From DAIQRJ01 sp963708795 (GTDB lineage: Bacteria; Actinomycetota; Actinomycetes; Propionibacteriales; DAIQRJ01): DNA of 64,000 nt. The DNA is taken from assembly GCA_963708795.1 (NCBI GenBank), contig CAVPUH010000012.1:248001-312000 (forward strand), read 5' to 3'. The position numbers and the translations under genes were made by a program. Position 1 is the stretch's first letter. Every line of letters begins with the position of its first letter. This document shows, in pieces, positions 44,413-54,168 of this stretch. The notes beneath the pieces were generated by a model. That model was given only the letters and a program-made list of their open reading frames with translations. It was not told where the DNA came from and made no database searches.

Positions 44413-45606
44413 GTGGCTAAGGCGAAGTTCGAGCGGACGAAGCCGCACGTCAACATCGGCACGATCGGTCACGTCGACCACGGCAAGACGACGCTGACCG
44501 CTGCCATCACCAAGGTGCTGGCGGACAAGTACCCCACGCTGAACAAGGCCGCGGCGTTCGCGGACATCGACAACGCTCCCGAGGAGCGTCAGCGCGGTAT
44601 CACGATCAACGTGTCCCACCAGGAGTACCAGACGGAGAAGCGTCACTACGCCCACGTCGATGCTCCGGGTCACGCCGACTACATCAAGAACATGATCACC
44701 GGTGCGGCGCAGATGGACGGCGCCATCCTGGTGGTCGCGGCCACCGACGGCCCGATGCCCCAGACGCGTGAGCACGTGCTGCTCGCCCGTCAGGTCGGCG
44801 TGCCGTACATCCTGGTCGCGCTGAACAAGTCGGACATGGTCGACGACGAGGAGATCCTGGAGCTCGTCGAGCTCGAGGTCCGCGAGCTGCTCAGCTCGCA
44901 GGAGTTCGACGGCGACAACGCCCCGGTCATCCGGGTGTCGGCGCTGAAGGCGCTCGAGGGCGACCCGGAGTGGGTCAAGTCCGTCGAGGACCTTCTCGAC
45001 GCGGTCGACGAGAGCGTCCCCGACCCGATCCGCGAGATCGACCGGCCGTTCCTCATGCCGATCGAGGACGTCTTCACGATCACCGGTCGCGGCACGGTCG
45101 TCACCGGCCGCATCGAGCGCGGCGTCGTCAAGGTGAACGAGACGGTCGACATCGTCGGCATCCGTCCCGTGAAGCAGACGACGACGGTCACCGGCGTCGA
45201 GATGTTCCGCAAGCTCCTCGACGAGGGTCAGGCGGGCGAGAACGTCGGCCTCCTGCTCCGCGGTACGAAGCGCGAGGACGTCGAGCGCGGCATGGTCGTC
45301 ATCAAGCCGGGCACCACGACTCCGCACACGGAGTTCGAGGCGAACGTCTACATCCTGTCGAAGGACGAGGGCGGACGGCACACGCCGTTCTTCAACAACT
45401 ACCGCCCGCAGTTCTACTTCCGCACCACCGACGTGACCGGTGTCGTGACCCTCCCCGAGGGCACCGAGATGGTCATGCCGGGCGACAACACCGAGATGAC
45501 CGTCGTGCTGATCCAGCCGATCGCCATGGAGGAAGGCCTGCGCTTCGCCATCCGTGAGGGTGGCCGCACCGTCGGCGCCGGCCGCGTCACCAAGATCCTC
45601 AAGTAA
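44413..45606 (+). CDS. tuf: Elongation factor Tu
   Basis: A 397-residue GTPase. The P-loop is GHVDHGKTT (about 18-26), G3 is DAPGHADY (about 82-89), and G4 is NKSD (about 137-140). It delivers aminoacyl-tRNA. The C-terminal barrel ends with GRTVGAGRVTKIL. The start is GTG at 44413 after AGGAGGAG. A long terminator hairpin follows. Confidence 0.97.
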   Translation: MAKAKFERTKPHVNIGTIGHVDHGKTTLTAAITKVLADKYPTLNKAAAFADIDNAPEERQRGITINVSHQEYQTEKRHYAHVDAPGHADYIKNMITGAAQMDGAILVVAATDGPMPQTREHVLLARQVGVPYILVALNKSDMVDDEEILELVELEVRELLSSQEFDGDNAPVIRVSALKALEGDPEWVKSVEDLLDAVDESVPDPIREIDRPFLMPIEDVFTITGRGTVVTGRIERGVVKVNETVDIVGIRPVKQTTTVTGVEMFRKLLDEGQAGENVGLLLRGTKREDVERGMVVIKPGTTTPHTEFEANVYILSKDEGGRHTPFFNNYRPQFYFRTTDVTGVVTLPEGTEMVMPGDNTEMTVVLIQPIAMEEGLRFAIREGGRTVGAGRVTKILK

Positions 45607-45627
45607 CACCGAGCACCACCCGCACCA

Positions 45628-45666
45628 ACGACGGCCCCGGGAGCGAACACATCCCGGGGCCGTCGT
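45628..45666 (+). terminator. Terminator after tuf
   Basis: A perfect 15-bp stem (45628-45642 with 45652-45666) with a 9-base loop. No T-run. It ends the str operon. Confidence 0.85.
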
Positions 45667-46066
45667 GCGTGGCGGCGCCGCCCAGTCGGTGCCGCCGTCG
45701 CCAGGGCCGAAGCGAGATCTGTGAGGATTTCGCCTCGACCACAACCTCTGGCATACTTGGTCGGGTTGCCTGCGGCGAGGTCGCCGTGGCGTTTCAGAGC
45801 ATGTGTACAGCGCGATTGTGTGAGTCAGTACTTCTCAATTGCATCGTGCCTACGTGTGGCCGGCCCCCGGGCTCGGCTGATCTGGATCGCCGCACCGGAG
45901 AACTCCGCAGCTGCAGCGCCTGATCCAGCATCAGGCTCGGCCCCCCAGAAGCGCCTGGACCCCCCGGGGTTCGTTTTCATGGCAGCTCCATGGTCTGCGT
46001 GCTCGACACGCCCGACCTCGGGGGTCGGGCGCCACCGCAGCGGTACCGAGAGAAGGACGCAAAGTC
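45667..46066 (+). promoter_or_regulatory. S10 operon upstream region
   Basis: A 400-base region between the tuf terminator and rpsJ. A weak TTCGCC at 45729-45734 with CATACT at 45752-45757 (17-base spacer) is a promoter candidate. The sequence around 45800-45850 is AT-richer than the rest. I see no gene with support. Confidence 0.4.
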
Positions 46067-46375
46067 ATGGCGGGACAAAAGATCCGCATCAGGCTTAAGG
46101 CCTATGACCACGAGGTGATCGACACCTCCGCGCGCAAGATCGTCGACACGGTCACGCGCACCGGTGCGACGGTTGCCGGCCCGGTGCCGTTGCCGACGGA
46201 GAAGAACGTCTACTGCGTCATCCGCTCGCCGCACAAGTACAAGGACAGCCGCGAGCACTTCGAGATGCGCACGCACAAGCGACTCATCGACATCATCGAC
46301 CCGACGCCCAAGACCGTCGACTCGCTCATGCGGCTCGACCTTCCTGCCGGCGTCGACATCGAGATCAAGCTCTGA
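46067..46375 (+). CDS. rpsJ: 30S ribosomal protein S10
   Basis: A 102-residue protein with IRIRLKAYDHEVIDTSA at the start and HKRLIDIIDPTPKTVDSLMRLDLPAGVDIEI at the end (given here as shared pattern, not copied in full elsewhere). It belongs to the 30S head and is also NusE. It is the first gene of the S10-spc run, with a GAGAGAAGG ribosome binding site. Confidence 0.97.
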   Translation: MAGQKIRIRLKAYDHEVIDTSARKIVDTVTRTGATVAGPVPLPTEKNVYCVIRSPHKYKDSREHFEMRTHKRLIDIIDPTPKTVDSLMRLDLPAGVDIEIKL

Positions 46376-46388
46376 GGGACGACGCCAC

Positions 46389-47051
46389 ATGAGCCATCAG
46401 GACGAGAAGAAGACCAAGGGTCTGCTGGGCACCAAGCTCGGCATGACCCAGGCGTGGGATGCGGAGAACCGCATCGTCCCCGTCACCGCCATCCAGGTCG
46501 GCCCGAACGTCGTCACGCAGGTGAAGACGCCCGACAGCGACGGTTACGCCGCTGTGCAGATCGGCTTCGGGGCCACCCGCAAGACGACGAAGCCGGAGCG
46601 CGGCCACTTCGAGAAGGCCGGGGTCACCCCGCGTCGGTATCTCATCGAGCTGCGCACGAACGACGCGTCGGAGTACACGCTCGGCCAGGAACTCACCGCC
46701 GAGCTGTTCGCCGAGGGTGAGGTCGTCGACATCACCGGCACCAGCCGCGGCAAGGGCTACGCCGGCGTCATGAAGCGTCACGGCTTCCACGGCCTCGGCG
46801 CCGGTCACGGCGTCCAGCGCAAGCACCGGTCGCCGGGCTCCATCGGCGGCTGTGCCACCCCGGGCCGCGTCTTCCGCGGCATGAAGATGGCCGGCCGGAT
46901 GGGCGGCGAGCGCGTCACCACCCAGAACCTCACCGTGCACGCCGTCGACGCCGCTGCCGGTGTCGTCCTGGTCAAGGGCGCGGTGCCCGGTCCCCGTGGC
47001 GCGGTCGTCCTCATCCGCGGCGCGGTCAAGAAGTCGGAGGTGTCGAAGTGA
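46389..47051 (+). CDS. rplC: 50S ribosomal protein L3
   Basis: A 220-residue protein with GLLGTKLGMTQAW at the start and the family segment GFHGLGAGHGVQRKHRSPGS. It is a core protein near the peptidyl transferase centre. ATG at 46389 lies 13 bases after rpsJ. The stop overlaps rplD (GTGA). Confidence 0.97.
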   Translation: MSHQDEKKTKGLLGTKLGMTQAWDAENRIVPVTAIQVGPNVVTQVKTPDSDGYAAVQIGFGATRKTTKPERGHFEKAGVTPRRYLIELRTNDASEYTLGQELTAELFAEGEVVDITGTSRGKGYAGVMKRHGFHGLGAGHGVQRKHRSPGSIGGCATPGRVFRGMKMAGRMGGERVTTQNLTVHAVDAAAGVVLVKGAVPGPRGAVVLIRGAVKKSEVSK

Positions 47052-47719
47052 CAGCTACCAGGATCGACGTCGAGCTTCCCGCCGAGGTCTTCGGCGTGCA
47101 GGCCAACGTCTCCCTCATCCACCAGGTCGTCGTGGCTCAGCTCGCGGCCGCCCGGCAGGGCACGCACGCGGTGAAGACCCGCGCGCAGGTCTCCGGCGGT
47201 GGGCGCAAGCCGTACCGGCAGAAGGGCACCGGCCGGGCCCGTCAGGGCTCCATCCGCGCGCCGCACTTCGCCGGTGGCGGTGTGGCACACGGCCCGGTCC
47301 CGCACGGCTACGCCCAGCGCACGCCCAAGAAGATGAAGGCCGCCGCCCTCCGCGGTGCCCTCTCCGACCGGGCCCGCCTCGGCCGGGTGCACGTCGTCGC
47401 CGATCTGGTCGCCGGTGACGTGCCGTCGACCAAGGCCGCGGTCGAGGCGCTCGCCGCCATCGTCGGCGACCGGTCGGCACTGGTCGTCCTCCGTCGCGAC
47501 GACATCGTCACGTGGCGCAGCTTCCGCAACGTCCCGAGCGTGCACCTGATCGAGCCGGGTCAGCTCAACACCTACGACGTTCTGGTGAGCGACGACGTCG
47601 TGTTCGCCCAGTCGGCGTACGAGACGTTCGTCGGTACCGCCGCCACGTCCGCCGAGTCGGCGACCGGCGACGACGACAGCGATGCCGACAGCGAGACCAC
47701 CGAGGAGACGCAGGCATGA
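47048..47719 (+). CDS. rplD: 50S ribosomal protein L4
   Basis: A 223-residue protein with the exit-tunnel loop GGGRKPYRQKGTGRARQGS (about 51-69) and an acidic Asp/Glu/Thr-rich tail after about 200, an actinobacterial trait. GTG at 47048 overlaps rplC; ATGA couples it to rplW. Confidence 0.97.
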   Translation: MTATRIDVELPAEVFGVQANVSLIHQVVVAQLAAARQGTHAVKTRAQVSGGGRKPYRQKGTGRARQGSIRAPHFAGGGVAHGPVPHGYAQRTPKKMKAAALRGALSDRARLGRVHVVADLVAGDVPSTKAAVEALAAIVGDRSALVVLRRDDIVTWRSFRNVPSVHLIEPGQLNTYDVLVSDDVVFAQSAYETFVGTAATSAESATGDDDSDADSETTEETQA

Positions 47720-48012
47720 ACACGATCTCGCACAAGACCCACCGCGACGTCCTGCTCGCGCCGGTCGTCTCGGAGAAGAGCTACAGCCTCCTCGACGCCA
47801 ACAAGTACACGTTCCTGGTGCCGAAGTCGGCGAACAAGACCGAGATCAAGATCGCGGTCGAGCAGGTGTTCAAGGTCAAGGTCACGAGCGTCAACACCCT
47901 CAACCGGGTGGGCAAGTCGCGTCGCACGCGGTTCGGCACGGGCAAGCGTCCCGACACGAAGCGCGCCATCGTGACCGTGGCCGACGGCCAGCGGATCGAC
48001 ATCTTCGCGTGA
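47716..48012 (+). CDS. rplW: 50S ribosomal protein L23
   Basis: A 98-residue protein with APVVSEKSYSLLDANKYTFLV, at the tunnel exit where trigger factor and SRP dock. ATG at 47716 overlaps the rplD stop. Confidence 0.96.
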   Translation: MNTISHKTHRDVLLAPVVSEKSYSLLDANKYTFLVPKSANKTEIKIAVEQVFKVKVTSVNTLNRVGKSRRTRFGTGKRPDTKRAIVTVADGQRIDIFA

Positions 48013-48035
48013 TTGCGGAACAGGACTGATTACCC

Positions 48036-48869
48036 ATGGCTATTCGTAAGTACAAGCCGACCACCCCGGGCCGTCGCGGCTCGAGTGTGGCCGACTTCGC
48101 CGAGGTCACCCGGACCACGCCGGAGAAGTCGCTGCTGCGCCCGCTGCCGAAGAACGGCGGTCGCAACGCGGCCGGCCGGATCACCACCCGGCACCAGGGC
48201 GGCGGCCACAAGCGTGCGTACCGCATCGTCGACTTCCGTCGCTACGACAAGGACGGTGTGCCGGCCAAGGTCGCGGAGATCGAGTACGACCCCAACCGCA
48301 CCGCGCGCATCGCGCTGCTGCACTACGCCGACGGCGAGAAGCGCTACATCATCGCGCCGAACCGCCTGACCCAGGGCACGCAGCTCGAGTCCGGCCCCAG
48401 CGCCGACATCAAGCCCGGCAACAATCTGCCGCTGCGCAACATCCCGGTCGGCACCACCGTCCACGCGGTGGAGCTGCGGCCCGGTGGCGGCGCGAAGATC
48501 GCCCGTTCGGCCGGCTCGGGTGTGCAGCTCGTGGCCAAGGAAGGCGTCATGGCCCAGCTGCGCATGCCCTCGGGTGAGATGCGGCTCGTCGACGCGCGTT
48601 GCCGCGCGACGGTGGGCGAGGTCGGCAACGCCGAGCAGAGCAACATCAACTGGGGCAAGGCCGGCCGCATGCGCTGGAAGGGCAAGCGCCCGACCGTCCG
48701 CGGTGTCGCCATGAACCCGGTCGACCACCCGCACGGTGGTGGCGAGGGCAAGTCCTCCGGTGGCCGGCACCCGGTGTCGCCGTGGGGCCAGCCCGAGGGC
48801 CGCACCCGCAAGACGAAGCCGTCCGACAAACTCATCGTCCGCCGCCGCCGTAGCGGCAAGCACAAGTAA
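48036..48869 (+). CDS. rplB: 50S ribosomal protein L2
   Basis: A 277-residue protein with the conserved C-terminal GVAMNPVDHPHGGGEGK region near the peptidyl transferase centre. Normal length; it follows rplW by 23 bases. Confidence 0.97.
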   Translation: MAIRKYKPTTPGRRGSSVADFAEVTRTTPEKSLLRPLPKNGGRNAAGRITTRHQGGGHKRAYRIVDFRRYDKDGVPAKVAEIEYDPNRTARIALLHYADGEKRYIIAPNRLTQGTQLESGPSADIKPGNNLPLRNIPVGTTVHAVELRPGGGAKIARSAGSGVQLVAKEGVMAQLRMPSGEMRLVDARCRATVGEVGNAEQSNINWGKAGRMRWKGKRPTVRGVAMNPVDHPHGGGEGKSSGGRHPVSPWGQPEGRTRKTKPSDKLIVRRRRSGKHK

Positions 48870-48881
48870 GGAGCCTGACCC

Positions 48882-49163
48882 ATGCCTCGCAGCCTGAAGA
48901 AAGGCCCCTTCGTGGACGATCACCTTCAGAAGAAGGTCGATGTCCAGAACGAGAAGGGGACCAAGCAGGTCATCAAGACCTGGTCCCGTCGTTCGATGAT
49001 CGTGCCGACGATGCTCGGACACACGATTGCCGTGCACGACGGTCGCAAGCACGTCCCGGTGTTCGTCACCGAGGCGATGGTCGGTCACAAGCTGGGGGAG
49101 TTCGCTCCCACCCGCACGTTCCGTGGCCACATCAAGGACGACCGGAAGGCGCGCCGTCGATGA
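48882..49163 (+). CDS. rpsS: 30S ribosomal protein S19
   Basis: A 93-residue protein that starts MPRSLKKGPFVDDHL and contains GRKHVPVFVTEAMVGHKLGEF, both conserved in S19. The last bases overlap rplV (ATGA). Confidence 0.97.
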   Translation: MPRSLKKGPFVDDHLQKKVDVQNEKGTKQVIKTWSRRSMIVPTMLGHTIAVHDGRKHVPVFVTEAMVGHKLGEFAPTRTFRGHIKDDRKARRR

Positions 49164-49593
49164 CCACCAACCCTGTCGCACCCGCTCCGACCGCCAAGGC
49201 GATCGCCCGCGACGTGCGCATCACCGCGACCAAGGCACGCCGGGTCGTCGACCTCGTCCGCGGCCGGTCCGTGCCCGAGGCCGACGCGATCCTGCAGTTC
49301 GCGCCGCAGGCCGCCGCCTATGACGTCCGCAAGGTGTTGCTCTCGGCAGCGGCGAACGCCGAGAACCGCTTCGGCGCCAGCGCCGACGAGCTCGTCGTGC
49401 GCACCGCGTTCGTCGACGAGGGACAGACCTGGAAGCGGATGCGCCCGCGCTCACGCAGCCAGGCGTTCCGCATCCTCAAGCGCACCAGCCACATCACGAT
49501 CGTCGTCGGCCCCGCCGACGCGCCGGGTGCGGCCGGACCGGGCAAGACCGGCGCACGCCGGGCCAACCGATCAACCGGGAAGGGGAACCGATA

Positions 49594-49594
<1 letters not shown>
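49160..49594 (+). CDS. rplV: 50S ribosomal protein L22
   Basis: A 144-residue protein with VRITATKARRVVDLVRGRSV and the tunnel hairpin RMRPRSRSQAFRILKRTSHI. A basic C-terminal tail follows. It overlaps rpsS by four bases and rpsC by one. Confidence 0.96.
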
Positions 49595-50430
<836 letters not shown>

Positions 50431-50435
50431 TCGAG

Positions 50436-50855
50436 ATGCTCATTCCCCGCAGGGTGCGCTACCGCAAGCAGCACCACCCCACCCGTCGTGGTGTGGCCAA
50501 GGGCGGCACGACGCTGGCGTTCGGTGACATCGGTATCCAGGCTCTCGAGTCCAGCTACGTCACCAACCGGCAGATCGAGGCCGCGCGTATCGCCATGACC
50601 CGGCACATCCGCCGTGGCGGCAAGGTCTGGATCAACATCTACCCGGACCGCCCGCTCACCAAGAAGCCGGCCGAGACCCGCATGGGTTCCGGTAAGGGTT
50701 CCCCTGAGTGGTGGATCGCGAACGTCAAGCCGGGCCGGGTCGTCTTCGAGATCGCCGGTGTCGAGGAGGGCCTCGCCAAGGAGGCGCTCCAGCGTGCGGT
50801 TCACAAGCTCCCGATGAAGTGCAAAATCATCACGCGTGAGTCAGGTGATCTGTGA
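50436..50855 (+). CDS. rplP: 50S ribosomal protein L16
   Basis: A 139-residue protein with LIPRRVRYRKQHHPTRRG at the start and MGSGKGSPEWWIANVKPGR in the centre, where the protein contacts the A-site tRNA. Normal length; it follows rpsC by five bases. Confidence 0.97.
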   Translation: MLIPRRVRYRKQHHPTRRGVAKGGTTLAFGDIGIQALESSYVTNRQIEAARIAMTRHIRRGGKVWINIYPDRPLTKKPAETRMGSGKGSPEWWIANVKPGRVVFEIAGVEEGLAKEALQRAVHKLPMKCKIITRESGDL

Positions 50856-51118
50856 TGGCTACCCAGTCAAAGGCCACGGACCTCCGGGTCCTGGACGACG
50901 ACGCCCTCGAGCAGAAGCTGGGCGAGTTCAAGGAAGAGCTGTTCAACCTGCGCTTCCAGGGCGCGACCGGCCAGCTCGAGAGCCACGGACGGCTGCGCCT
51001 GGTGAAGCGCGACATCGCGCGGATCTACACGGTGTTGCGCGAGCGTGAGCTCGGCATCACCGGCCAGCACAGCGTGGCCGCGCCGACCACCACGTCGACG
51101 GCCGGTGGCGCCGCATGA
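50855..51118 (+). CDS. rpmC: 50S ribosomal protein L29
   Basis: An 87-residue protein with LFNLRFQGATGQLESHGRLR, and a short Ala/Thr tail. Both GTG at 50852 and ATG at 50855 are in frame; I use the ATG. Its stop overlaps rpsQ (ATGA). Confidence 0.94.
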   Translation: MATQSKATDLRVLDDDALEQKLGEFKEELFNLRFQGATGQLESHGRLRLVKRDIARIYTVLRERELGITGQHSVAAPTTTSTAGGAA

Positions 51119-51429
51119 GCACCGACCAGACGAGCAGCACCCAGGAGAACACCAGCGTGAGCAGCCCAGCCGAACTCCACCGCGGTCCCCGCAAGGTCCG
51201 CGACGGGATCGTCGTGTCCGACAAGATGGACAAGACGGTCGTCGTGGCCATCGAGGACCACGTCAAGCACAAGCTCTACGGCAAGGTGCTCCGTCGTACG
51301 ACGAAGCTCAAGGCCCACGACGAGTCCTTCGGTGCCGGTGTCGGCGACCGCGTGACCATCGCGGAGACCCGGCCGCTCTCGGCGACGAAGCGCTGGCGGG
51401 TCGTCGAGATCGTCGAGAAGGCGAAGTAG
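51115..51429 (+). CDS. rpsQ: 30S ribosomal protein S17
   Basis: A 104-residue protein with VSDKMDKTVVVAIEDHVKH and ETRPLSATKRWRVVEIVEKAK. A 20-residue Ser/Thr-rich N-terminal extension precedes the core; the overlapping ATG at 51115 is chosen. A 138-base gap with a GAGCCGG/CCGGCTC hairpin (51477-51493) separates it from rplN, the start of the spc-type block. Confidence 0.95.
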   Translation: MSTDQTSSTQENTSVSSPAELHRGPRKVRDGIVVSDKMDKTVVVAIEDHVKHKLYGKVLRRTTKLKAHDESFGAGVGDRVTIAETRPLSATKRWRVVEIVEKAK

Positions 51430-51567
51430 CTCCATCACCCAGCACGTCGTCCCCCACGGGATGAATCAGTCCACACGAGCCGGTCACCGGCTCATCAGTT
51501 CCGCCAGGCTTCGCCGTCCATCACCAGCCGGACTCCGGAGAACCAGCGCGACATACAGGAGAAACGA

Positions 51568-51936
51568 ATGATCCAGCAGGAGTCGCGACTTCGTGTCGCC
51601 GACAACACGGGTGCCAAGGAGATCTTGTGCATCCGCGTTCTCGGTGGCTCGGGCCGTCGCTACGCCGGGATCGGCGACGTCATCGTGGCGACCGTCAAGG
51701 ACGCCATCCCCGGTGGGAACGTCAAGAAGGGCGACGTCGTCAAGGCCGTCATCGTGCGCACCGTGAAAGAGCGCCGGCGGCCCGACGGGTCCTACATCCG
51801 ATTCGACGAGAACGCCGCGGTGCTGTTGCGCACCGACGGCGAACCACGCGGGACGCGCATCTTCGGCCCGGTCGGCCGCGAGCTGCGCGACAAGCGCTTC
51901 ATGCGCATCATCTCGCTCGCTCCGGAGGTGTTGTGA
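51568..51936 (+). CDS. rplN: 50S ribosomal protein L14
   Basis: A 122-residue protein of standard length: MIQQESRLRVADNTGAKE at the start, GTRIFGPVGRELRDKRF near the end. It is at the subunit interface. ATG at 51568 follows AGGAGAAA. The stop overlaps rplX by one base (TGATG). Confidence 0.97.
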   Translation: MIQQESRLRVADNTGAKEILCIRVLGGSGRRYAGIGDVIVATVKDAIPGGNVKKGDVVKAVIVRTVKERRRPDGSYIRFDENAAVLLRTDGEPRGTRIFGPVGRELRDKRFMRIISLAPEVL

Positions 51937-52298
51937 TGAACATCAAGAAGGGTGACACCGTTCGGGTCATCGCCGGCAAGGACAAGGGCCACGAGGGCAA
52001 GGTCCTCCAGGTCCTGCCCGATCGCGACCGGGTCGTCGTCGAAGGCGCCCAGCGGGTCAAGAAGCACACCAAGGAGACGCCCGCGCAGGGTCGTCAGGGC
52101 AAGGGTGGCGGCATCATCACCACCGAGGCCCCGATCCACGTGAGCAACGTGTCCCTCGTCGTCGAGGTGGACGGGAAGACCGTTCCCACCCGGGTCGGCT
52201 ACGAGCGTCGCGAGGTCACCAAGACCCACGCCGACGGCACCGAGTTCACCACGACGCGCAGCGTCCGCATCGCCCGCAAGACCGGCAAGGAGATCTGA
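51936..52298 (+). CDS. rplX: 50S ribosomal protein L24
   Basis: A 120-residue protein with the KOW-type start IKKGDTVRVIAGKDKGHEG and KKHTKETPAQGRQGKGGGI. It initiates 50S assembly. ATG at 51936 overlaps rplN; the stop overlaps rplE by one base. Confidence 0.96.
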   Translation: MNIKKGDTVRVIAGKDKGHEGKVLQVLPDRDRVVVEGAQRVKKHTKETPAQGRQGKGGGIITTEAPIHVSNVSLVVEVDGKTVPTRVGYERREVTKTHADGTEFTTTRSVRIARKTGKEI

Positions 52299-52867
52299 TG
52301 ACCGCCACCACGACGGAGCACACCGTGCCCCGGATGAAGGCGCGCTACCGCAGCGAGATCGCGGAGGCGCTCCGCACCGAGTTCAAGCACGAGAACGTCA
52401 TGCAGATCCCCACGCTCACGAAGATCGTCGTGAACATGGGTGTCGGTGACGCGGCTCGCGACTCGAAGCTCATCGACGGCGCCGTCAAGGACCTGACCAC
52501 GATCACCGGTCAGAAGCCGCAGGTCACGAAGGCCCGCAAGTCCATCGCGCAGTTCAAGCTCCGCGAGGGTCAGCCGATCGGCGCGCACGTCACGCTGCGC
52601 GGCGACCGCATGTGGGAGTTCCTCGACCGGCTGCTCGCCCTGGCGCTGCCGCGCATCCGCGACTTCCGCGGCCTCTCGCCGCGTCAGTTCGACGGCAACG
52701 GCAACTACACGTTCGGTCTCACGGAGCAGGTCATGTTCCACGAGATCGATCCCGACCGGATCGACCGGTCTCGCGGCATGGACATCACCGTCGTCACCAC
52801 GGCGACCAACGACGCCGAAGGTCGGGCGCTCCTGCGTCACCTCGGTTTCCCCTTCAAGGAGGCCTGA
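52298..52867 (+). CDS. rplE: 50S ribosomal protein L5
   Basis: A 189-residue 5S rRNA-binding protein with ITGQKPQVTKARKSIAQFK and a C-terminal FHEIDPDRIDRSRGMDI. Normal length. It is followed by rpsN after two bases. Confidence 0.97.
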   Translation: MTATTTEHTVPRMKARYRSEIAEALRTEFKHENVMQIPTLTKIVVNMGVGDAARDSKLIDGAVKDLTTITGQKPQVTKARKSIAQFKLREGQPIGAHVTLRGDRMWEFLDRLLALALPRIRDFRGLSPRQFDGNGNYTFGLTEQVMFHEIDPDRIDRSRGMDITVVTTATNDAEGRALLRHLGFPFKEA

Positions 52868-52869
52868 GC

Positions 52870-53055
52870 GTGGCCAAGAAAGCACTCGTCATCAAGGCGG
52901 CCGCCAAGCCGAAGTTCGCCGTCCGCGGCTACACCCGCTGCCAGCGCTGCGGCCGGCCCAAGGCGGTCTACCGCAAGTTCGGCCTCTGCCGCATCTGCCT
53001 TCGCGAGATGGCGCACCGCGGCGAGCTCCCCGGCATCACCAAGAGTTCCTGGTAG
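52870..53055 (+). CDS. rpsN: 30S ribosomal protein S14, type Z
   Basis: A 61-residue short S14 with zinc pairs CQRC and CRIC (about residues 24-27 and 40-43), the zinc-binding type Z form. It begins with GTG at 52870 and ends KSSW as usual. A zinc-free long paralogue often exists elsewhere in actinobacterial genomes. Confidence 0.96.
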   Translation: MAKKALVIKAAAKPKFAVRGYTRCQRCGRPKAVYRKFGLCRICLREMAHRGELPGITKSSW

Positions 53056-53206
53056 TCCACCGGCGTTCTGGCTCGACCCTCCTTCGCCGGAGTTCCACCA
53101 CCAGCGTTCCACTCCCGATCTACACCAGATCGTCGTAGGTCCGCCCACCTGCTCAGCACGCTGAGGCAGCGGTGCGGAAACCACGACGGGAAAGAAGTCA
53201 CCGGCC

Positions 53207-53614
53207 ATGACCATGACCGACCCGATCGCAGACATGCTGACCCGTCTGCGCAACGCCAACCAGGCGTATCACGACAGCGTTCTGATGCCGCACAGCAAGC
53301 TCAAGGTGGGTGTCGCGGAGATCCTCCTCCAGGAGGGCTTCATCGCGGGCTTCACCGTCCACGACGCCGCCGAAGGCACCGTCGGCAAGACCCTCGAGCT
53401 CGAACTGCGGTTCGGCTCCAGCCGTGAGCGCGCCATCGCCGGCATCCGCCGCATCTCCAAGCCCGGGCTTCGCGTGTACGCGCGCTCGACCGGCCTGCCG
53501 AAGGTTCTCGGCGGCTTGGGTGTGGCCATCATCTCGACGTCCCAGGGTCTGCTGACCGACAAGCAGGCTGCCAAGCGCGGAGTAGGCGGAGAAGTTCTCG
53601 CCTACGTCTGGTAA
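53207..53614 (+). CDS. rpsH: 30S ribosomal protein S8
   Basis: A 135-residue protein with MTDPIADMLTRLRNANQA and the C-terminal STSQGLLTDKQAAKRGVGGE. ATG at 53207 is followed by a second in-frame ATG at 53213. S8 represses spc translation in many bacteria. The 151-base gap before it contains a 20-base element shared with the region after rpmG. Confidence 0.97.
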   Translation: MTMTDPIADMLTRLRNANQAYHDSVLMPHSKLKVGVAEILLQEGFIAGFTVHDAAEGTVGKTLELELRFGSSRERAIAGIRRISKPGLRVYARSTGLPKVLGGLGVAIISTSQGLLTDKQAAKRGVGGEVLAYVW

Positions 53615-53631
53615 CCGGAAAGGAACTGCGC

Positions 53632-54168
53632 ATGTCTCGCATCGGCAAGCTCCCCATCCCGGTTCCCACCGGCGTGGACGTCACCATCGACGGCAGTGTC
53701 GTGACGGTCAAGGGCCCCAAGGGCTCGCTGTCGCACAACGTCGTCGAGCCCATCACCGTGAGCCGTGAGGACACCACCATCGAGGTGGTCCGCCCGGACG
53801 ACGAGCGTACGAGCAAGGCCCTCCACGGCCTCACCCGCACGCTGATCGCCAACATGGTCCAGGGCGTCACCCAGGGCTATGAGAAGAAGCTCGAGATCGT
53901 CGGCGTCGGCTACCGCGTGCAGGCACGCGGCACCGACCTGGAGTTCGCGCTCGGCTTCTCCCACCCGGTCTCGGTCAAGGCCCCGGACGGCATCTCGTTC
54001 GCGGTCGAGTCGCCGACGCGGTTCTCCGTCGCCGGTATCGACAAGCAGCAGGTCGGTGAGGTCTCGGCCAACATCCGCAAGCTGCGCAAGCCCGAGCCGT
54101 ACAAGGGCAAGGGCATCCGTTACGCCGGCGAGCAGGTCCGACGCAAGGTCGGAAAGGCAGGTAAGTGA
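53632..54168 (+). CDS. rplF: 50S ribosomal protein L6
   Basis: A 178-residue protein with two L6 repeats. It starts MSRIGKLPIPVP and ends KGKGIRYAGEQVRRKVGKAGK, the conserved rRNA-binding signature. It overlaps rplR by four bases. Confidence 0.97.
   Translation: MSRIGKLPIPVPTGVDVTIDGSVVTVKGPKGSLSHNVVEPITVSREDTTIEVVRPDDERTSKALHGLTRTLIANMVQGVTQGYEKKLEIVGVGYRVQARGTDLEFALGFSHPVSVKAPDGISFAVESPTRFSVAGIDKQQVGEVSANIRKLRKPEPYKGKGIRYAGEQVRRKVGKAGK

Noticed and set aside
45721..46098. Small gene upstream of rpsJ
   Set aside because: The frame overlaps rpsJ, lacks a good ribosome binding site, and its composition is not protein-like; I treat the region as leader.
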